A stretch of DNA of 64,000 nucleotides from the NCBI GenBank assembly GCA_017311185.1, contig JAESUZ010003505.1:310001-374000 (forward strand), given 5' to 3'. Within the stretch, counting starts at the first letter, position 1; each line of letters begins with the position of its first letter. Positions 11,236 to 22,794 of this stretch are shown piece by piece. Made by a program: the position numbers and the translations under genes. The notes beneath the pieces were generated by a model. It was not told the origin of the DNA and did not search any database. It saw only the letters and a list, made by a program, of their open reading frames with translations. The DNA is from Proteles cristata cristata. Taxonomy: Eukaryota > Chordata > Mammalia > Carnivora > Hyaenidae.

Positions 11236-12640
11236 GGTCAGTTTGGTTGCTCTGAAGTAATATGTTGCTATCACATAGTCTACAGAGGAAGAAGCAGTAG
11301 CTGCCATGAGCACTATGCGTATTCAGGCCATGTTTTCCCCAGAAATGATTCCAGGGGAAAGCATCATTCTCTGTGGAGAATCAGGGATCCCCTTCTTTCT
11401 TCCAACAGTTGGATGCCTGCAGTTGTGTATTTTGAAATGTTAGTCGTAGGAGGTGGTAAGCCCTTCTGGGATGGAGAGCGCTCATATGTGCAAGCGGGCT
11501 CAACGACTGCATGTGTGAAACAATGGAGAGAGATTCCAGGTCACATCACCTCACTTCGGCCCCCTTTCAATATACTTTGATGCAAATCTTCGAGGCCCTG
11601 AAAGTGGATGTGCTCCTAATAGCTATTTCCACGCACTGAGCGGTAACCCAGTGGGCCTGACAGTTGTGGACAGAGGAAATGTAAACCATTTTATACTGAG
11701 CAGCTTTCTTGTGATTCTAATGATTTTCAGTGTTACTTAGACGACTTCTGAGAATTTAACAGCCATCCATCTCAAGTCAAAAACTACATTTAGAGAGATC
11801 AATGATGCATAATAGTCCTTCTTCTTGGCAGAGTGAATTCTCATTCTCAAAAATCTACAGCCTAAAAAATCATCCCAGAGCACTTCAAAAAGCTTCCAAA
11901 AATCAACAGTGTGTCCATGATACTATGTGAAGCGTGCTCAGAGATGTGTTGAACTGAAGCAATGTGATGTGCCTGTTTAAAAAAAAAAAGTGTTTACAGT
12001 AATCCTGCAACTGAATATTTTAGTCCTCTTACAAAGATAGCCGAAAGCATGTTATGGCATGGACTTTATCCTATCATTTTATACAAAGACAGAATCTTTT
12101 TTTGAGCAAGATCATTAGACTTTTTAAGATAGGAAGAGGAAGGTGAAAAATTTCCCTGTCCTTGATTACTTAACTCACCCCTCTTTCCCATTTCAGTCTA
12201 TCTATATGTCTGTATAGAGACTGTTTTGCTTTACAAAGCAGTAGCTGTTCTAATTAACTTGAAGCACCATTTTGGGGTGATGGAAAACGACTTACTTCAT
12301 GCTCTGTACTCCAATGGTGTACTCACTAGGGTAGCGTGAGATGCCCTGACTGTTTTGGTAGTAGCCGGCTGGCCTCTGAGGAGGAGAGCCCACATCACCA
12401 CATTGCTGATAAGGGTGATTCCCCTACTTTCTCATCCCAGTTGGAAATCATCTGACCGTCTCACTAGCCTCTGGGACTTACTTGTGTGGCTGCATACCAA
12501 GAAGAAGAATGTGTGTAGGAAGATTTTTATAAAATAATTGTATTGAAGTGTCCACATGTTAGCATTATAAACTTCCTCCTCAGCAGTGTAAAATTTGCCC
12601 TTTTATGACATAGCGTTAGGTTAAAAGTTTGGCTTTTTAA
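11236..12640. other. Unassigned unique sequence
   Basis: No named repeat. The part from about 11300 to 11720 keeps around ten CpG dinucleotides, which is high for this AT-rich region, and includes a polypyrimidine/AG acceptor-like string (TTCTTTCTTCCAACAG, ending near 11409). No long open frame supports an exon. Confidence 0.5.
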
Positions 12641-13200
12641 TTTTTTTTATAGTTTGTTAAGTTGGTTTTTATATAACACCCAGTGTGCATCCCAACAAGT
12701 GACCTCCTCCATGCCCATCACCCCCTTCCCCTCTCCCTCCCACTGTCAGCCCTCAGTTCTCAGTATTCAAGAGTCTCTCATGGTTTGCCTCCCTCCCTCT
12801 CCCCAACTATTTTTCCTCTTCTTCTCCCCCACGGTCCTCCATTAAGTTTCTCCTGTTCCACCTATAAGTGAAAGCATATGGTATCTGTCCTTCTCTGCCT
12901 GACTTACTTCACTTAACATAACACCCTCGAGTTCCATCCACATTGCTACAAATGGCATGATTTCATTCTTTCTCATTGCCATGTACTATTCCATTGTGTA
13001 TATAAACCACATCTTGATCCATTCATCCGTTGGTGGACACTTTCCATGATTTGGCTATTGAAAAGTGCTGCTATGAACATTGGGGTACACATGCCCCTAT
13101 GCATCAGCACTCCTGGATTCCTTGAGTATATTCCTAGTAGTGCTATTTCTGGGTCATAGGTGAGTTCTATTGTTAACTCTTTGAGGACTGCCACACTGTT
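12641..13200 (-). mobile_element. 5'-truncated L1: end of ORF2 plus 3' UTR, antisense
   Basis: Read on the minus strand, 13194-12973 is open and gives residues typical of the L1 ORF2 C-terminus, including YDPEIALLGIY, CTPMFIAALF and MNGSRCGLYTQW. The 3' UTR follows (GTAAGTCAGGCAGAGAAGGA, then AACCATGAGAGACTC) and ends in an A-tail, seen as the T-run at 12641-12648. The element is cut near 13200, as usual for reverse-transcription truncation. ORF2 encodes endonuclease/reverse transcriptase; only its tail survives here. Confidence 0.92.
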
Positions 13201-13410
13201 AATTGTCTTTTTTTTTTCTTAATTGTCTTCCCACTCAACCCACCAATGGGCAATGTTTATTGATCTTCAAATGGTATTTTAATTTATATCATCCATTAAA
13301 TTCTAAAATGTGGAGAGTGTTGATTGAGAACTTTCTAATCTCACAAAATCAATGTATTTTTTCGTTTTAAGTAGAACTTTGACAGTCTAGTTACACCTGT
13401 TAACTCTACC

Positions 13411-13652
13411 TCCTACCTTTAAAAAATTTTTTTTTAATATTTTTTATTTATTTCCAAGAGAGAGAGAGACAGCGTGATCAGGGGAGGGTCAGAGAGAGAG
13501 GGAGATACAGACTCTGAACAGGCTCCAGGCTCTGAGCTGGCAGTCAGCACAGCCCAACATGGGGATCGAACCCACGAACCGCGAGATCATGACCTAAGCG
13601 AAAGTCGGATGCTTAACCGACTAAGCCACCCAGGCGCCCCCTTCCTACCTTT
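13411..13652 (-). mobile_element. Young carnivore SINE, antisense, with target-site duplication
   Basis: The body spans 13421-13642 on the minus strand. A 10-bp direct repeat TCCTACCTTT lies at 13411-13420 and 13643-13652. The A-tail appears as a T-rich block from 13427, and the head as GCCACCCAGGCGCCCC at the right end. Young-subfamily marks (CGCGAGATCATGACC, AGCGAAAGTCGGA, GGCAGTCAGCAC read on the plus strand) are present. Confidence 0.95.
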
Positions 13653-14162
13653 TTAATAAAGAAGCCCAGGCATGCTATTTTCACCTTTCCAACCTGAAAG
13701 CTCCTTTTTAGGCATGGTTCACACATACACATTGCCTTTTTTTGGAGGTGATCATGCATTCTTTAATTCTATTAGATTACAGTTTTAATTGCAAGTGCCA
13801 TAGAGAATTTGGCATTTTGAAGCTCTGTGAGTCATTCCAAGTGTAACAAAAATGTAGTACATTGTTTAAAGAGTTTGCTTAGGCCTTTGTGTTTTTTCCC
13901 AGGTTAATCTCTTGGTATTTGAAGGGTCATAGTCAACATTTGAGAGTCCTTTTTATCTGCATATCCATACCTAAAATGAGGTGAGAAAGTACCCAGGGAT
14001 TGTGGCCTAACTAGATGTTTCCTTTGCAACATAATCATCAAGACACACAGGTAACCTGATGCATTGTCTTCTGTGTGGGTCTGAGATACCCACACACCGA
14101 TTCCTTATCCTCGGCAACCCCAGATCGATGACATAACTGTTGCATTTAAAGTACATGGGTTT
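13653..14162. other. Unassigned sequence between two SINEs
   Basis: No repeat or gene recognised. Overlapping 61-63-codon minus-strand frames at 13904-14192 are unsupported. Confidence 0.5.
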
Positions 14163-14352
14163 GGGGGTGCCTGCATGGGTCACTTGGTTCAATGTCCAAC
14201 TTCAGCTCAGATTATGAACTTGCAGTTCATGAGCTGAGCCCCACATTGGTGCCTGTCAGCATGGAGCCTACTTTGGATCCTCTGGCCCTATTTCTCTCTG
14301 CCCCTCCCCCCACTTGTGTGCTGTCTCATAAGTAAATGTTCAAAAAATAAAT
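14163..14352 (+). mobile_element. Old diverged carnivore SINE
   Basis: The head reads GGGGGTGCCTGCATGGGTCA, a shifted form of the CGCCTGGGTGGC head. It is followed by TCCAACTTCAGCTCAG, GAGCCCCACATTGG, GTCAGCATGGAGCC and a CT-rich stretch ending in ATAAGTAAATGTTCAAAAAATAA. It lies opposite in orientation to the SINE 500 bp upstream. Confidence 0.88.
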
Positions 14353-15289
14353 GTTTTACTTTGTGACTTTTGGGTTTGGGTTGTGTGACTTGTGAGGTAT
14401 TGTCAAGGATTTAGCACAGATCCTGGTGGAGACACACATTGTTGACTGAGACAATGAACACGAAAAAGTGATTTTGTTATTTGCTACCATCTCCTACCTT
14501 TCTAGTCTGTCTTCCAGGTCTTTCTGTGCATCTAAGCTGAGTATTTCAGGATCAGGTGCGCACATTGAGGAAAACAGCTTTCTTGCAGTGATGTTAAGAA
14601 AAATGAAGACTGCAATTGTTTTTTCCACATCTAAATACAAAAGGCTTTCACCATAAAATACTGGGTCTCTGTTAACACAGTACCTCAGAGTAAATAAATT
14701 GAAGAAATTACTTTACTATTAAAATTATAGTGAAACAATGATGCCTAATGAATAAATCACAGTACAGAAATTAGGGATCTGATCTGAAAGGAGTTTGTAT
14801 GTTGCACTACTCAAGATCAAAATGCAGTAAGTTTTGATTTTTGTTTTGAGTTGATTTTGACTGAGTTCTGGCATTTTCCATTACCTGTTGAAATGTGTCC
14901 TTTCAAACAAGATCAATTTTTATAATTCTGTCTCAAACGCTATCTTTGAGAAGGCATGTTATTAATAAATGCATGTTCACAAAGGATAGTGTTTTATGGG
15001 ATTTGTAGAAAGAAGGATAAGACATTTTTAAAAGCAGTACATAGTGGGAGATACAAATTGTGTTCAGATGTTAAGCACTATGCATCTACAAGGCAGATAT
15101 GTCATTAGGAATAGCGGCTCATGGTTAAGTGTGGCATAAGTAATTGGCAAAAGGGATCATTAGAGAACAAAAATGAAGAATCTAGGCTTTGTGGTATCTA
15201 AGTCTTTTTTCCCCCTCAGACATTGAAACAAGTAATACATGAGCTATAAAGTGGGAAAGGGGTAATTCTATATATAGAATGAGTACTAT
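14353..15289. other. Unassigned AT-rich sequence
   Basis: Nothing recognised. Confidence 0.5.
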
Positions 15290-15460
15290 ATGTCTTCTAA
15301 GTATTGCATATATAGTCGGTTTTATCTTCTAAACTTCAAGATCTACACACAGGTAACTTTCACTAAAGGATGCCGAGGCTTAGGGAATTTAAATAACTTG
15401 CTTAAGGTTACAGGTAGTAAGTGGCAAAGCCAGGATCTGCCTGATGCCTCTGTTTATGAT
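15290..15460 (-). mobile_element. MIR SINE fragment
   Basis: Antisense MIR core: ATGCCGAGGCTTAGGGAATT, then AACTTGCTTAAGGTTACAGG and TAGTAAGTGGCAAAGCCAGG. This corresponds to the consensus GAGGCTCAGAGAGGTTAAGT...CACACAGCTAGTAAGTGGCAGAGC. It is one of the better preserved MIRs here. Confidence 0.88.
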
Positions 15461-15875
15461 CTTTCCAGTACTGGGCAAAGCTCAAACAAATCAATACCAG
15501 TAGAACTGCCCAAATCTGAGAAAGGGTGAAGTTTTTCTGATAGGATGGTAGCCTTCATTAAGCTTTCAGAAAGGAATGAAATGCTTTGTCAGAAGCAACA
15601 AGCATAAATTACAATCAACAGTAAAACAACTTTGAAACTAAAAGCATTTTTCTGTGGAAAGGATAGTGAAAGGATAAAACACTTCAGACTACAGGCCTGG
15701 AAAGAGCCAATGAACTTGACCAGTTGCAGGTCCCTGGTGACTTTAAACAGAACAGTTTTGGTGGAGGGTTTAACATGTACTAAATACTGTTGGGGAAAAG
15801 AAGAGCTACTATGTTTATGTTCTAACTACATACCAGAAGCTGCTAGAAGCTTATGTTCTCGTGGATACTTTTGGC
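15461..15875. other. Unassigned sequence containing part of a 126-codon open frame
   Basis: An open frame at 15632-16012 (plus strand) is the second longest in the window. Its last third is translated from a MIR fragment, it has no domain or signal that I recognise, and it is treated as chance. Confidence 0.5.
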
Positions 15876-15980
15876 TCTCAGTTATTAGGATCATTTTACA
15901 AATGAGGACATGGACTCAGGGAGGTCAAGGAATCCCCCAAAGGCAGCCAGCGAGTGAGTGTCAGAACTGCGAGGGATTTA
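15876..15980 (-). mobile_element. MIR SINE fragment
   Basis: Antisense MIR core: CATTTTACAAATGAGGACAT, GACTCAGGGAGGTCAAGGAA, then AGCCAGCGAGTGAGTGTCAG, equivalent to AGCTAGTAAGTGGCAGAG in consensus. Confidence 0.78.
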
Positions 15981-16889
15981 CAGATGGCCTAAATGCAAAT
16001 GAACGGTTTTGAACAGTATTATATTTGCCTCCCTAAGGGATCACTGAATAAAGAGGCAGGAAATCTAAGAGGTGATCTAAATGATGGAAAAAGACATCTG
16101 GGTAGGAGGTGGGGAGGAGGTGGAGGGAGGGACATGATACTCAAGAAAAAAGAGGTTGATTCATTTTCTGAGAGTTAGGAATGGAGCACAGAAGAGTTGA
16201 TGCCCCGAGTAGGTGAAGATTGGAGACAGGGAAAGAGACGTGTGCAAACCACCTGCTGTGCCCTCTTTCCATACTGCTGTGGTGGGTCTTTTATTTCTGC
16301 TCTGCTTCCCTTGCCTGACCCTGTCATGGCTACCTACCCCCCCAACCCGCCCCCCCTCCCCAGAAATAGTCATCCGCTTGCCTAGTTAACAACAGGTTTC
16401 AGCTATATCTCGTATTTCTGTACATGATATCCCTGACTGTGGAAAAACATTGGTTGAGGTCTACAAAGATGAACAAAATACATAGAGGGGAGAAATCATT
16501 AAATGAGAACCTTTTCTTTTCCTGCAGCATCATGAGTAAAGGAGAATTTTCTCATCTAAGAGATTTGTGTCTTAATCTCTGTATTTTTCAGCAGGCACAT
16601 TCACGGGTGCTGGGATGGATGTACCGTCCTGAGAAGAGGGGTGAGGGTACATGCTTTTTGGCACATTGAGACCCTTAGTATGTGGCCCGGCGACTTTCTG
16701 AAGCAGAACATGGGTGTATCGATGGGTCTGATCATTCTGCAGAAACTCTGGATATATTACAATAGAGATGACGTACACAAGTACTTCACAAATATGCGAT
16801 TCACCTAGTAATCTCGTATAGATTCTGATTAAGTCTGAAATAAATTCTTTAGGTTTTGCAGTTGAAACCACTTTGTCAATGATGTATGT
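15981..16889. other. Unassigned sequence
   Basis: Contains a G-rich stretch at about 16104-16132 (AGGTGGGGAGGAGGTGG) and a C-rich stretch at about 16338-16362. The 108-codon minus-strand frame at 16572-16898 is unsupported. Confidence 0.5.
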
Positions 16890-17110
16890 CTGATCCACTC
16901 ACGCTGCTATAAAAATGTACCATAAGCTGGGTCACTGAAACATTAATATCTCATAGCTGTAGAGGCTGGGAAGTCCAAGGGCAGCACAGTGTCAGGTTTG
17001 GTATCCAGCGAGGTCCCTTTTCCTCTCCGTACATAACAGGGCCAAAGGTGCTGATCCTCTGAGAACACTTGATTTGTGAGGCCATGGAGAACATTTGTCT
17101 GTTGTATGTA
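16890..17110 (-). mobile_element. MaLR LTR fragment (MLT1-like)
   Basis: The plus strand reads GCTGCTATAAAAATGTACCA, TAAGCTGGGTCACTG, TAGAGGCTGGGAAGTCCAAG and GGTTTGGTATCCAGCGAGG. This is the order of the 3' end of an MLT1-type LTR in reverse complement (consensus TGGCTTAAACAACAGAAATTTATT...TCTGGAGGCTGGAAGTCC). No internal retroviral coding sequence adjoins it. Confidence 0.6.
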
Positions 17111-18749
17111 TCTTAAATGTCCCCTTCTGGTGGAGATTCCCTGGTTAGAAGTCCAGACTAGCTCTTCCTAAGCCATCAGTGAGGCCTCTGTCTCTTGGAT
17201 GCTAACTACTTCCCAAGGGCTCTTTCCGCATCTGTCTTCCCCTCACCATTCTATGTGACCTGGCATTGGTAGCTTGATGATGGTCATGGTGTGGGTGTTT
17301 ACAGCATTGGGGATCATCAAATACCACCCATAAAGACATTGCTTAATAGTTTCTTCTGTTTGTATTATCTGCCTATTCTGAGGCATAAAACCATTTAAAT
17401 CAAAGAATTGCCTTTCAATGTATTTAATTTCTGCAACATGATATTAATTTATGAGGATTTGTGGAATACAATGTCTAGGTGGCCTAATGGCTTTTATTTG
17501 CAAAGGTTTCTAGGCTTAGGAGTATGCAGAGTGAAGTAGTATGCCCATTTCCTATAACTCGGGTTAGTCACAGTGTGGCTTGATAGAAAGGCTACAATGA
17601 ATTATTTAGTGGAGCAGAATTTTGAACCTCATCTGGAAGAGCCCTTCCTCTAGTTGGACCTGTGTTCCCTAATATATGCATTAAGGACCTTTGCTGCAAG
17701 TCATTTATTTTCAAAAAGGCAACTGCATAGCCACAATTAAATGTTATTTCGCTGGGAAAATGTGCACTGAGCTAACAGCAGCCAACTTACAAACACCAAC
17801 ATGAGCCTGGAATTGATGGAGCAAGTTGTCGAGAAGTATGTGGCCTGGGTCAAGTGGGCTCATTAGATTGGGGTTACGCTCGGTGCCAGTGATAAAAGCC
17901 CCGATCAAATAAATAAGGACATAGTGTTTCTATAGTGAGAGAAAGCTAAAGAGAGGCGTGAGGTGGGGAGCCCAGCGAAGCGATCACTTACCAGGTAAAA
18001 GAAACTGCTTCAAAAAATTGCTGAAACTAACTTCAGGCTAAGTGGCAGAGTGGTTGCTATCGAGGGACTTGGGCTCAACAATCACAGATGGAGTGCAAAG
18101 CAGCATAAATCCCGTGAGATGCTGTAGGGCCTGCTTTGGAATAGAAAAATGAACTTCACTGAATGTTTCTTTCTCTACCCGCTCCTCTGTCTGCTCTAAT
18201 AAATGTGCTTAGGTGCGGTGAAATTGTTCTGGGGATGGGCAGTAGATGAGATGGAGGTGGGGAGATGCGGAGGGCCGTTCTTAATTAATCAGTGGATAAT
18301 AACTCGGAAAGTTGGCTCTGCCTTTAAGATGATCATGGGGGAAAAAAAAAGCAAGACTTGTAAAATCCCAAAGTGTTGATGTAAGTTTTGTTTGAAGAAT
18401 GACTTTACCATCATGATTATTTCATTATTCACCTTCATCAAACCAAAATTCAATCTTGAATTATTAGTAGGAGATTAAGCAGGAGTTTGAAATATTTTAT
18501 CACCTGGATTAAACATTGGAATGTATATTGAGCTTGTAAACAACATTCTGTCTATAACAATTCACAAGGCTAATTTTCGTGTGTGATTTCCAACAGAGAC
18601 AGATCTAAGCCTTGTGGAAAATATCTTAACTGCCTCGCGTTAAGTAACAGATATTGCAAATTTGGGATTTGCTGTCAGTTTTTGTTCTTCTTTAGCAATC
18701 ACTATGGTTAAGACACGTTGTATGGTTTTCGAAGCATTAGGGAAGGCAG
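17111..18749. other. Repeat-free block; candidate conserved non-coding DNA
   Basis: About 1.6 kb with no recognised mobile element. It retains CpGs at roughly 17830-18270 (for example CAGCGAAGCGATC and GATGCGGAGGGCCG) and has a TTAATTAATCAG homeodomain-type string near 18280. No long open frame. Function is inferred only from repeat absence and CpG retention. Confidence 0.35.
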
Positions 18750-18920
18750 CAAACTGCAGTAAAATTAGAAGTGGACTGAATCGGAGGGCTTGGCAGTGTT
18801 CCATCTAGGTTCTAACAACGACTTGCCATAAGAGGCATTGATGAATCCTTTAAATTACCTGGGCCTCTGTATCCTCACATATAAGAAAAGGATATCTCTA
18901 TCAGAAGGTCTCTATAGATT
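18750..18920 (+). mobile_element. MIR SINE fragment
   Basis: Sense-strand MIR pattern with weak identity: GGTTCTAACAACGACTTGCC, then TTTAAATTACCTGGGCCTC and TGTATCCTCACATATAAGAA, parallel to CTTGGGCAAGTTACTTAACC...TCAGTTTCCTCATCTGTAAA. Confidence 0.65.
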
Positions 18921-19419
18921 TTCTGATGCTATCGTTATTCTCAGATGTCGAAATGGAAACATCTCTCACAACTAATGTGATGTTGCTCTGAGTTTCCCTA
19001 CAAAGAAAAGCGTTACAGTGTATACTCTAATCTTCCTTTTTTGCCACTTCTGGGTCTTCAAAAATATTTGGCAGCATAGCATGGTGTCAGCAAGATGGGT
19101 AAAGCTTACAAGATGGGATGGGCTCACAGCAAAGCAAAGTTGTGGTTCGTGATCCATTCATTGACCAGTGTTATAGATGAAGTTCACTCTGTGTTTAGGG
19201 AATACAGACCAGCCTGAAACTCATAGCATAACCTGATTATCATTGTCTGAAATACTATGAACATAATTTGATTATGAATTTGAAAACATTGTGTATTCTT
19301 AGAGTAATAAGATAATATCTAAACTTGAATTAGAACAGTAGTCCCCTCAGCAGGAGATGAGATGGTGTACTTTGCTTACCCCCTACCCCCAGACATTTGG
19401 TAACATGAGGGCTTTTGAG
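18921..19419. other. Unassigned sequence
   Basis: No repeat or gene seen. A 61-codon minus-strand frame at 18972-19157 lacks support. Confidence 0.5.
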
Positions 19420-19663
19420 ATTATCATATTGAGGGGCGCCTGAGTGGCTTAGTTGGTTAAGCGTCCGACTTTCGCTTAGGTCATGATCTTGCGGTTCATG
19501 GGTTTGAGCCCCGTGACGGGCTCTGTGCTGACTGCCAGCTCAGAGCCTGGGAGCCTGTTTCAGATTCTGTGACTCCCTCTCTCACTGACCTTCCCCTGCT
19601 CATGCTGTCTCTCTCTCTCCTAGAAATAAATAAAAATATTCAAGAAAAAATTATCATCTTGAG
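19420..19663 (+). mobile_element. Young carnivore SINE with target-site duplication
   Basis: The body spans roughly 19434-19649. The direct repeat ATTATCATATTGAG at 19420-19433 recurs as ATTATCATCTTGAG at 19650-19663, with one change. The head is GGGCGCCTGAGTGGC, with TTTCGCTTAGGTCATGATCT and CTGACTGCCAGCTCAG young-subfamily marks. CpG decay is visible in the B-box (GGGTTTGAGCCC). Confidence 0.95.
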
Positions 19664-19852
19664 GGGTGGTACTGCCATGTGGTGGGTAGAAGCCATGGGT
19701 GCTGCCAAACTTACCACAGATTACAAGAGCACCCTCTCAAGAAAGAACTATCCTTCCCCAAAGTGTCAGAAGTGCCAAGGTCAAGATATTATGAATTAAG
19801 AGAGTCTTCCAAAATCAGCCAACCAAGAGCACTGATATGGATCAGTAAATGC

Positions 19853-19981
19853 GGGGGCTCCTGGGTGGCTCAGTCAGTTAAGCATCTGACTCTTGATCTC
19901 AATTCAGGTGTTGATCTCAGGGTCATGATTTCAAGCCCCACATTGGGCTCTGGGCTGGGTGTGGAGCCTACTTTAAAAAAT
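19853..19981 (+). mobile_element. Short carnivore SINE of the older 'GTGGAGCCTACTT' type
   Basis: The head is GGGGGCTCCTGGGTGGCTCA, with TGACTCTTGATCTC, TCAAGCCCCACATTGGGCTC and the abrupt end GTGTGGAGCCTACTTTAAAAAA. It lacks the CT-rich stretch and AATAAA tail of the longer subfamily, so it is a distinct older SINEC type, close to the general caniform/feliform form. Confidence 0.9.
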
Positions 19982-20239
19982 GCATTTGAATTCCACATCA
20001 CAGATGGGGAAACTGATTAAGCACTGAAACCTTACATAGAACATGGACTTGAAATGAGAACCTGAACACAGTATTGCCCCCAGTTCAGTTTATTCCTTGT
20101 AGTTGCTCACAATTTGGTCAGCAGGATAGGGGGTTAGAACCTACTGTAATGATCTAAAAGCAAAATCAAAAACCTTCTCTGCCTTCTGTCCTCCACTCCA
20201 CACTGCTGATTTGGGGAACCAGAATCTTACCAAGAGGAG
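19982..20239. other. Unassigned sequence
   Basis: The start of this interval (ATCACAGATGGGGAAACTGA) resembles an antisense MIR core, into which the preceding SINE may have inserted. Too little remains to name it firmly. Confidence 0.4.
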
Positions 20240-20312
20240 TGAGTATCTGTGTTTTCAGAAACCCCCAGTGTGATTATAATGTGCATGGACATTTGGGCAA
20301 CACTGTACCAGA
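20240..20312 (+). mobile_element. MER20-like hAT fragment, right end
   Basis: GTATCTGTGTTTTCAGAAAC, CCCCAGTGTGATTATAATGTGCATGG (read across 20255-20292) and GGGCAACACTG match the right half of MER20 or MER5 in order. The left half is not recognisable. Confidence 0.55.
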
Positions 20313-21511
20313 CTAGATGTTTACTGTGTATCTAGAATTGTTCATGGTACTGAAAAGAAGCAACAGTAAATATATAGAGAAGGATTGGAGGTACAGAGAG
20401 GTTCTTAAATGATGGTCCGTGGTCCTACAGAAAGGTTCAAGATGTGAAATTATGGAACACTGTCAATCATGCACCATAACTACTTAAATTTTTAAGAAAT
20501 GGCTTATAGAGGCTGTGTATTAGCTGTACATCTCCCAGACATGTGCCTAAAGTTGAACAGCCATCAAAGGAGGCGCGCTCTGGGCTGGACCAGCTATTTG
20601 GCTGACTGGCATACAATTCTCACCTTGTCAGAATTCTGGATTTGCTCACTCTTTGGGTCATTTACCTTTAGCTAGACAGAAATTATAGTCTGCCGCTCCA
20701 TACGTGCCCCTGTAAAAACATGTCTCATAAATGCCATCTGCCTTTTGCCACCGAGAAGACTGAGAATGAAAGAATGATTACATCTTTGCCATTCTGCCAT
20801 CTCACGGAAAACCTAAACCAAGTCAAGGCCATTGAGGATAGTTAGCCTAGGATTTATACTTAAGGTACAAGGTTATAACATGTTTAGCTGTCACTCCACA
20901 TGAGCAGAAAGTCCTCTGAAGGTATTAGGTCTGCTTTGAGTGAGTTGAATCCCGGGAACTCCTGATGTCCTGTTTTGGTTCCTCAGGCTTTGATAGGAAA
21001 GTCTGAATGTAGAGCCTAGAAGCTAAAAGAAAAGTGTTTGGATGAATTCTGTTATAGCAGCCAATTGTAAACCTGATTTATAGCAGGGACCTTCAAGGTT
21101 ATTCCCTAGCCCTTTAATCGAAGTAAACGATTATGCCTTCCTGTATCACTGGTCATGAGTGAAAATTCAGCTAAATACTGTGACTGAACCAAGTGAAAGT
21201 AACTGGAGAAAATTATTGTGTTGTTGATGCTTTGCTGCATGTGACTCCCAGCCCCCTGTGAGGGACTTTGGTGAACAATCAAGAGGCTTTGGTGAAAAAC
21301 TCACCTTGAGAATCCGGTGCAGAGATGTGGGATGCAAGAGCATTGCATGCCTTAGTGATTGAAATGTAGTGAGCAGTCAGGGCAATCACCTTCCATGTCT
21401 GAAGATTGCCCCTGCTAAGTGGGAAGGGCCCTGAAAGCCAACTGTCCAGTGATATTTGCTGATGGCGTGAACCTCACAGCACATTTGTTTTCCTGGAAAG
21501 CCTGTTGCTCA
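20313..21511. other. Unassigned unique sequence
   Basis: No interspersed repeat or gene recognised in about 1.2 kb. Confidence 0.5.
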
Positions 21512-21689
21512 CTATTTGTTTACAGACTCCCGGTTAGTCAGATTTTCCACGAACACTGATAACGATGCATGTTTAATAAAATCAACGTAACACTTGAGTG
21601 GGGAGGAGATTCTAATGGTCCAGTCTCCTAGTAATTCCTCCAGGTCTGTGTCCAAGGCAGTAATAGCAAGAGTCCTTCCATTGAATCTC
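21512..21689 (-). other. Open frame behind a strong splice-acceptor-like site; possible unannotated exon
   Basis: On the minus strand, CTTTCTCTCTTTTCCACGCTAG ends at 21690, with a pyrimidine tract, C/T at -3 and AG. It is followed by an open frame of about 58 codons to a stop at 21512. The frame continues upstream to a Met at 21835 (107 codons in total). About eight CpGs fall within 21512-21730, which is more than in the surroundings. No repeat overlaps. I recognise no protein family, and no convincing donor site was seen downstream. It could equally be conserved non-coding DNA or chance. Confidence 0.25.
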
Positions 21690-21888
21690 CTAGCGTGGAA
21701 AAGAGAGAAAGAATGCAATCGCTGTCGAGTGGAAATTAAAAAAGAATATTTATCTGAGTTACACAACCACCTAGTTACATAGATTATTTGAATTCCAGTA
21801 CAAAATAAACTCAAAGAAATGTAAATGAAACTCACAGTGTTTAGAGACAGACCGAAGTATGTTAACTTTAATTTTAAAGAGTCCTCTA

Positions 21889-22071
21889 GGGGCGCCTGGG
21901 CGGCTCAGTCAGTTGAACATAGGACTTTGGCTCAGGTCATGATCTCACAGTGAATGAGTTTGATCCCCTCATTGGGCTCTGTGCTGACGGCTCAGAACTT
22001 CGAGCCTTCTTCGGATTCTGTGTCTCTGCTCCTTCCACCCCCTCAAAAATAAACACTAAAAATAAATTAAA
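21889..22071 (+). mobile_element. Carnivore SINE, moderately diverged
   Basis: The head is GGGGCGCCTGGGCGGCTCAG, with CATGATCTCACAGTGAATGA, GGGCTCTGTGCTGACGGCTC and an AAAATAAACACTAAAAATAAA tail. There is no clear flanking duplication. The GACGGCTCAG body lacks the GACTGCCAGCTCAG insertion of the young subfamily. Confidence 0.93.
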
Positions 22072-22794
22072 CACTCCCGCCTCCAGTGAACCCCCCAGAT
22101 TTTGATTTCTTTGTCTCAAGTAGAGCCCAGGTATGGGTATTTAAAACAAACAAACCCTCTTTAGGTTATTTTTAATATGCAGTCATGGTTAGAAGCCACT
22201 GGTGGACAAACACTTTTATATGTACAGTAGCTTACAGTATCATGAAGCTGTTAATATAATGCACTTTTTTTTGCCCTATTAATGATTTTTCTGCCAGCTA
22301 TTCAGCAAAAAAAAAAAAAAAAAATGGTCTGTGCTTCAATACGTGTCATCTGTATAGACCAACCTCGAAAAACCATCTCTTAATAAGATTCTAACCTTCT
22401 GTCCTCTTTGCTTATGCAAAAGGCAATGAATAAAGGGCAAGTCAGAAAGAAAAATTCATTTGTGTGGCTAAAGATTCAAGGGTTAAAACCACATAAATTT
22501 TTACCTGTGGGTCAATATTTTGATAAGTGGTAAACAGCATTAATGAAGGATTTACAGATGAAGATTGTTTGAAGTGGTTGTGTATTCTTTCTCTTCCAGA
22601 ATACAGTGTAAGTGTATTTCATGATTCGAGGGTGAAGTACATTTTAAATTCAAATATATACAGAATGGAAAACTCCTAGTTGCTCTTATCATCAATATGT
22701 TGTAAGCAATTTGGAAAATCCGATGGACAAAGCAGTCATAATAACAAACCTATAAGGATTTCATGAAGGGCCCACAGTTTATATAACGTAAAAA

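Noticed and set aside
12973..13194. Open frame resembling L1 ORF2 C-terminus
   Set aside because: Real homology, but a 5'-truncated transposon remnant, not a host gene.
15632..16012. 126-codon open frame
   Set aside because: Overlaps a MIR fragment at its end. No domain, no promoter or splice context.
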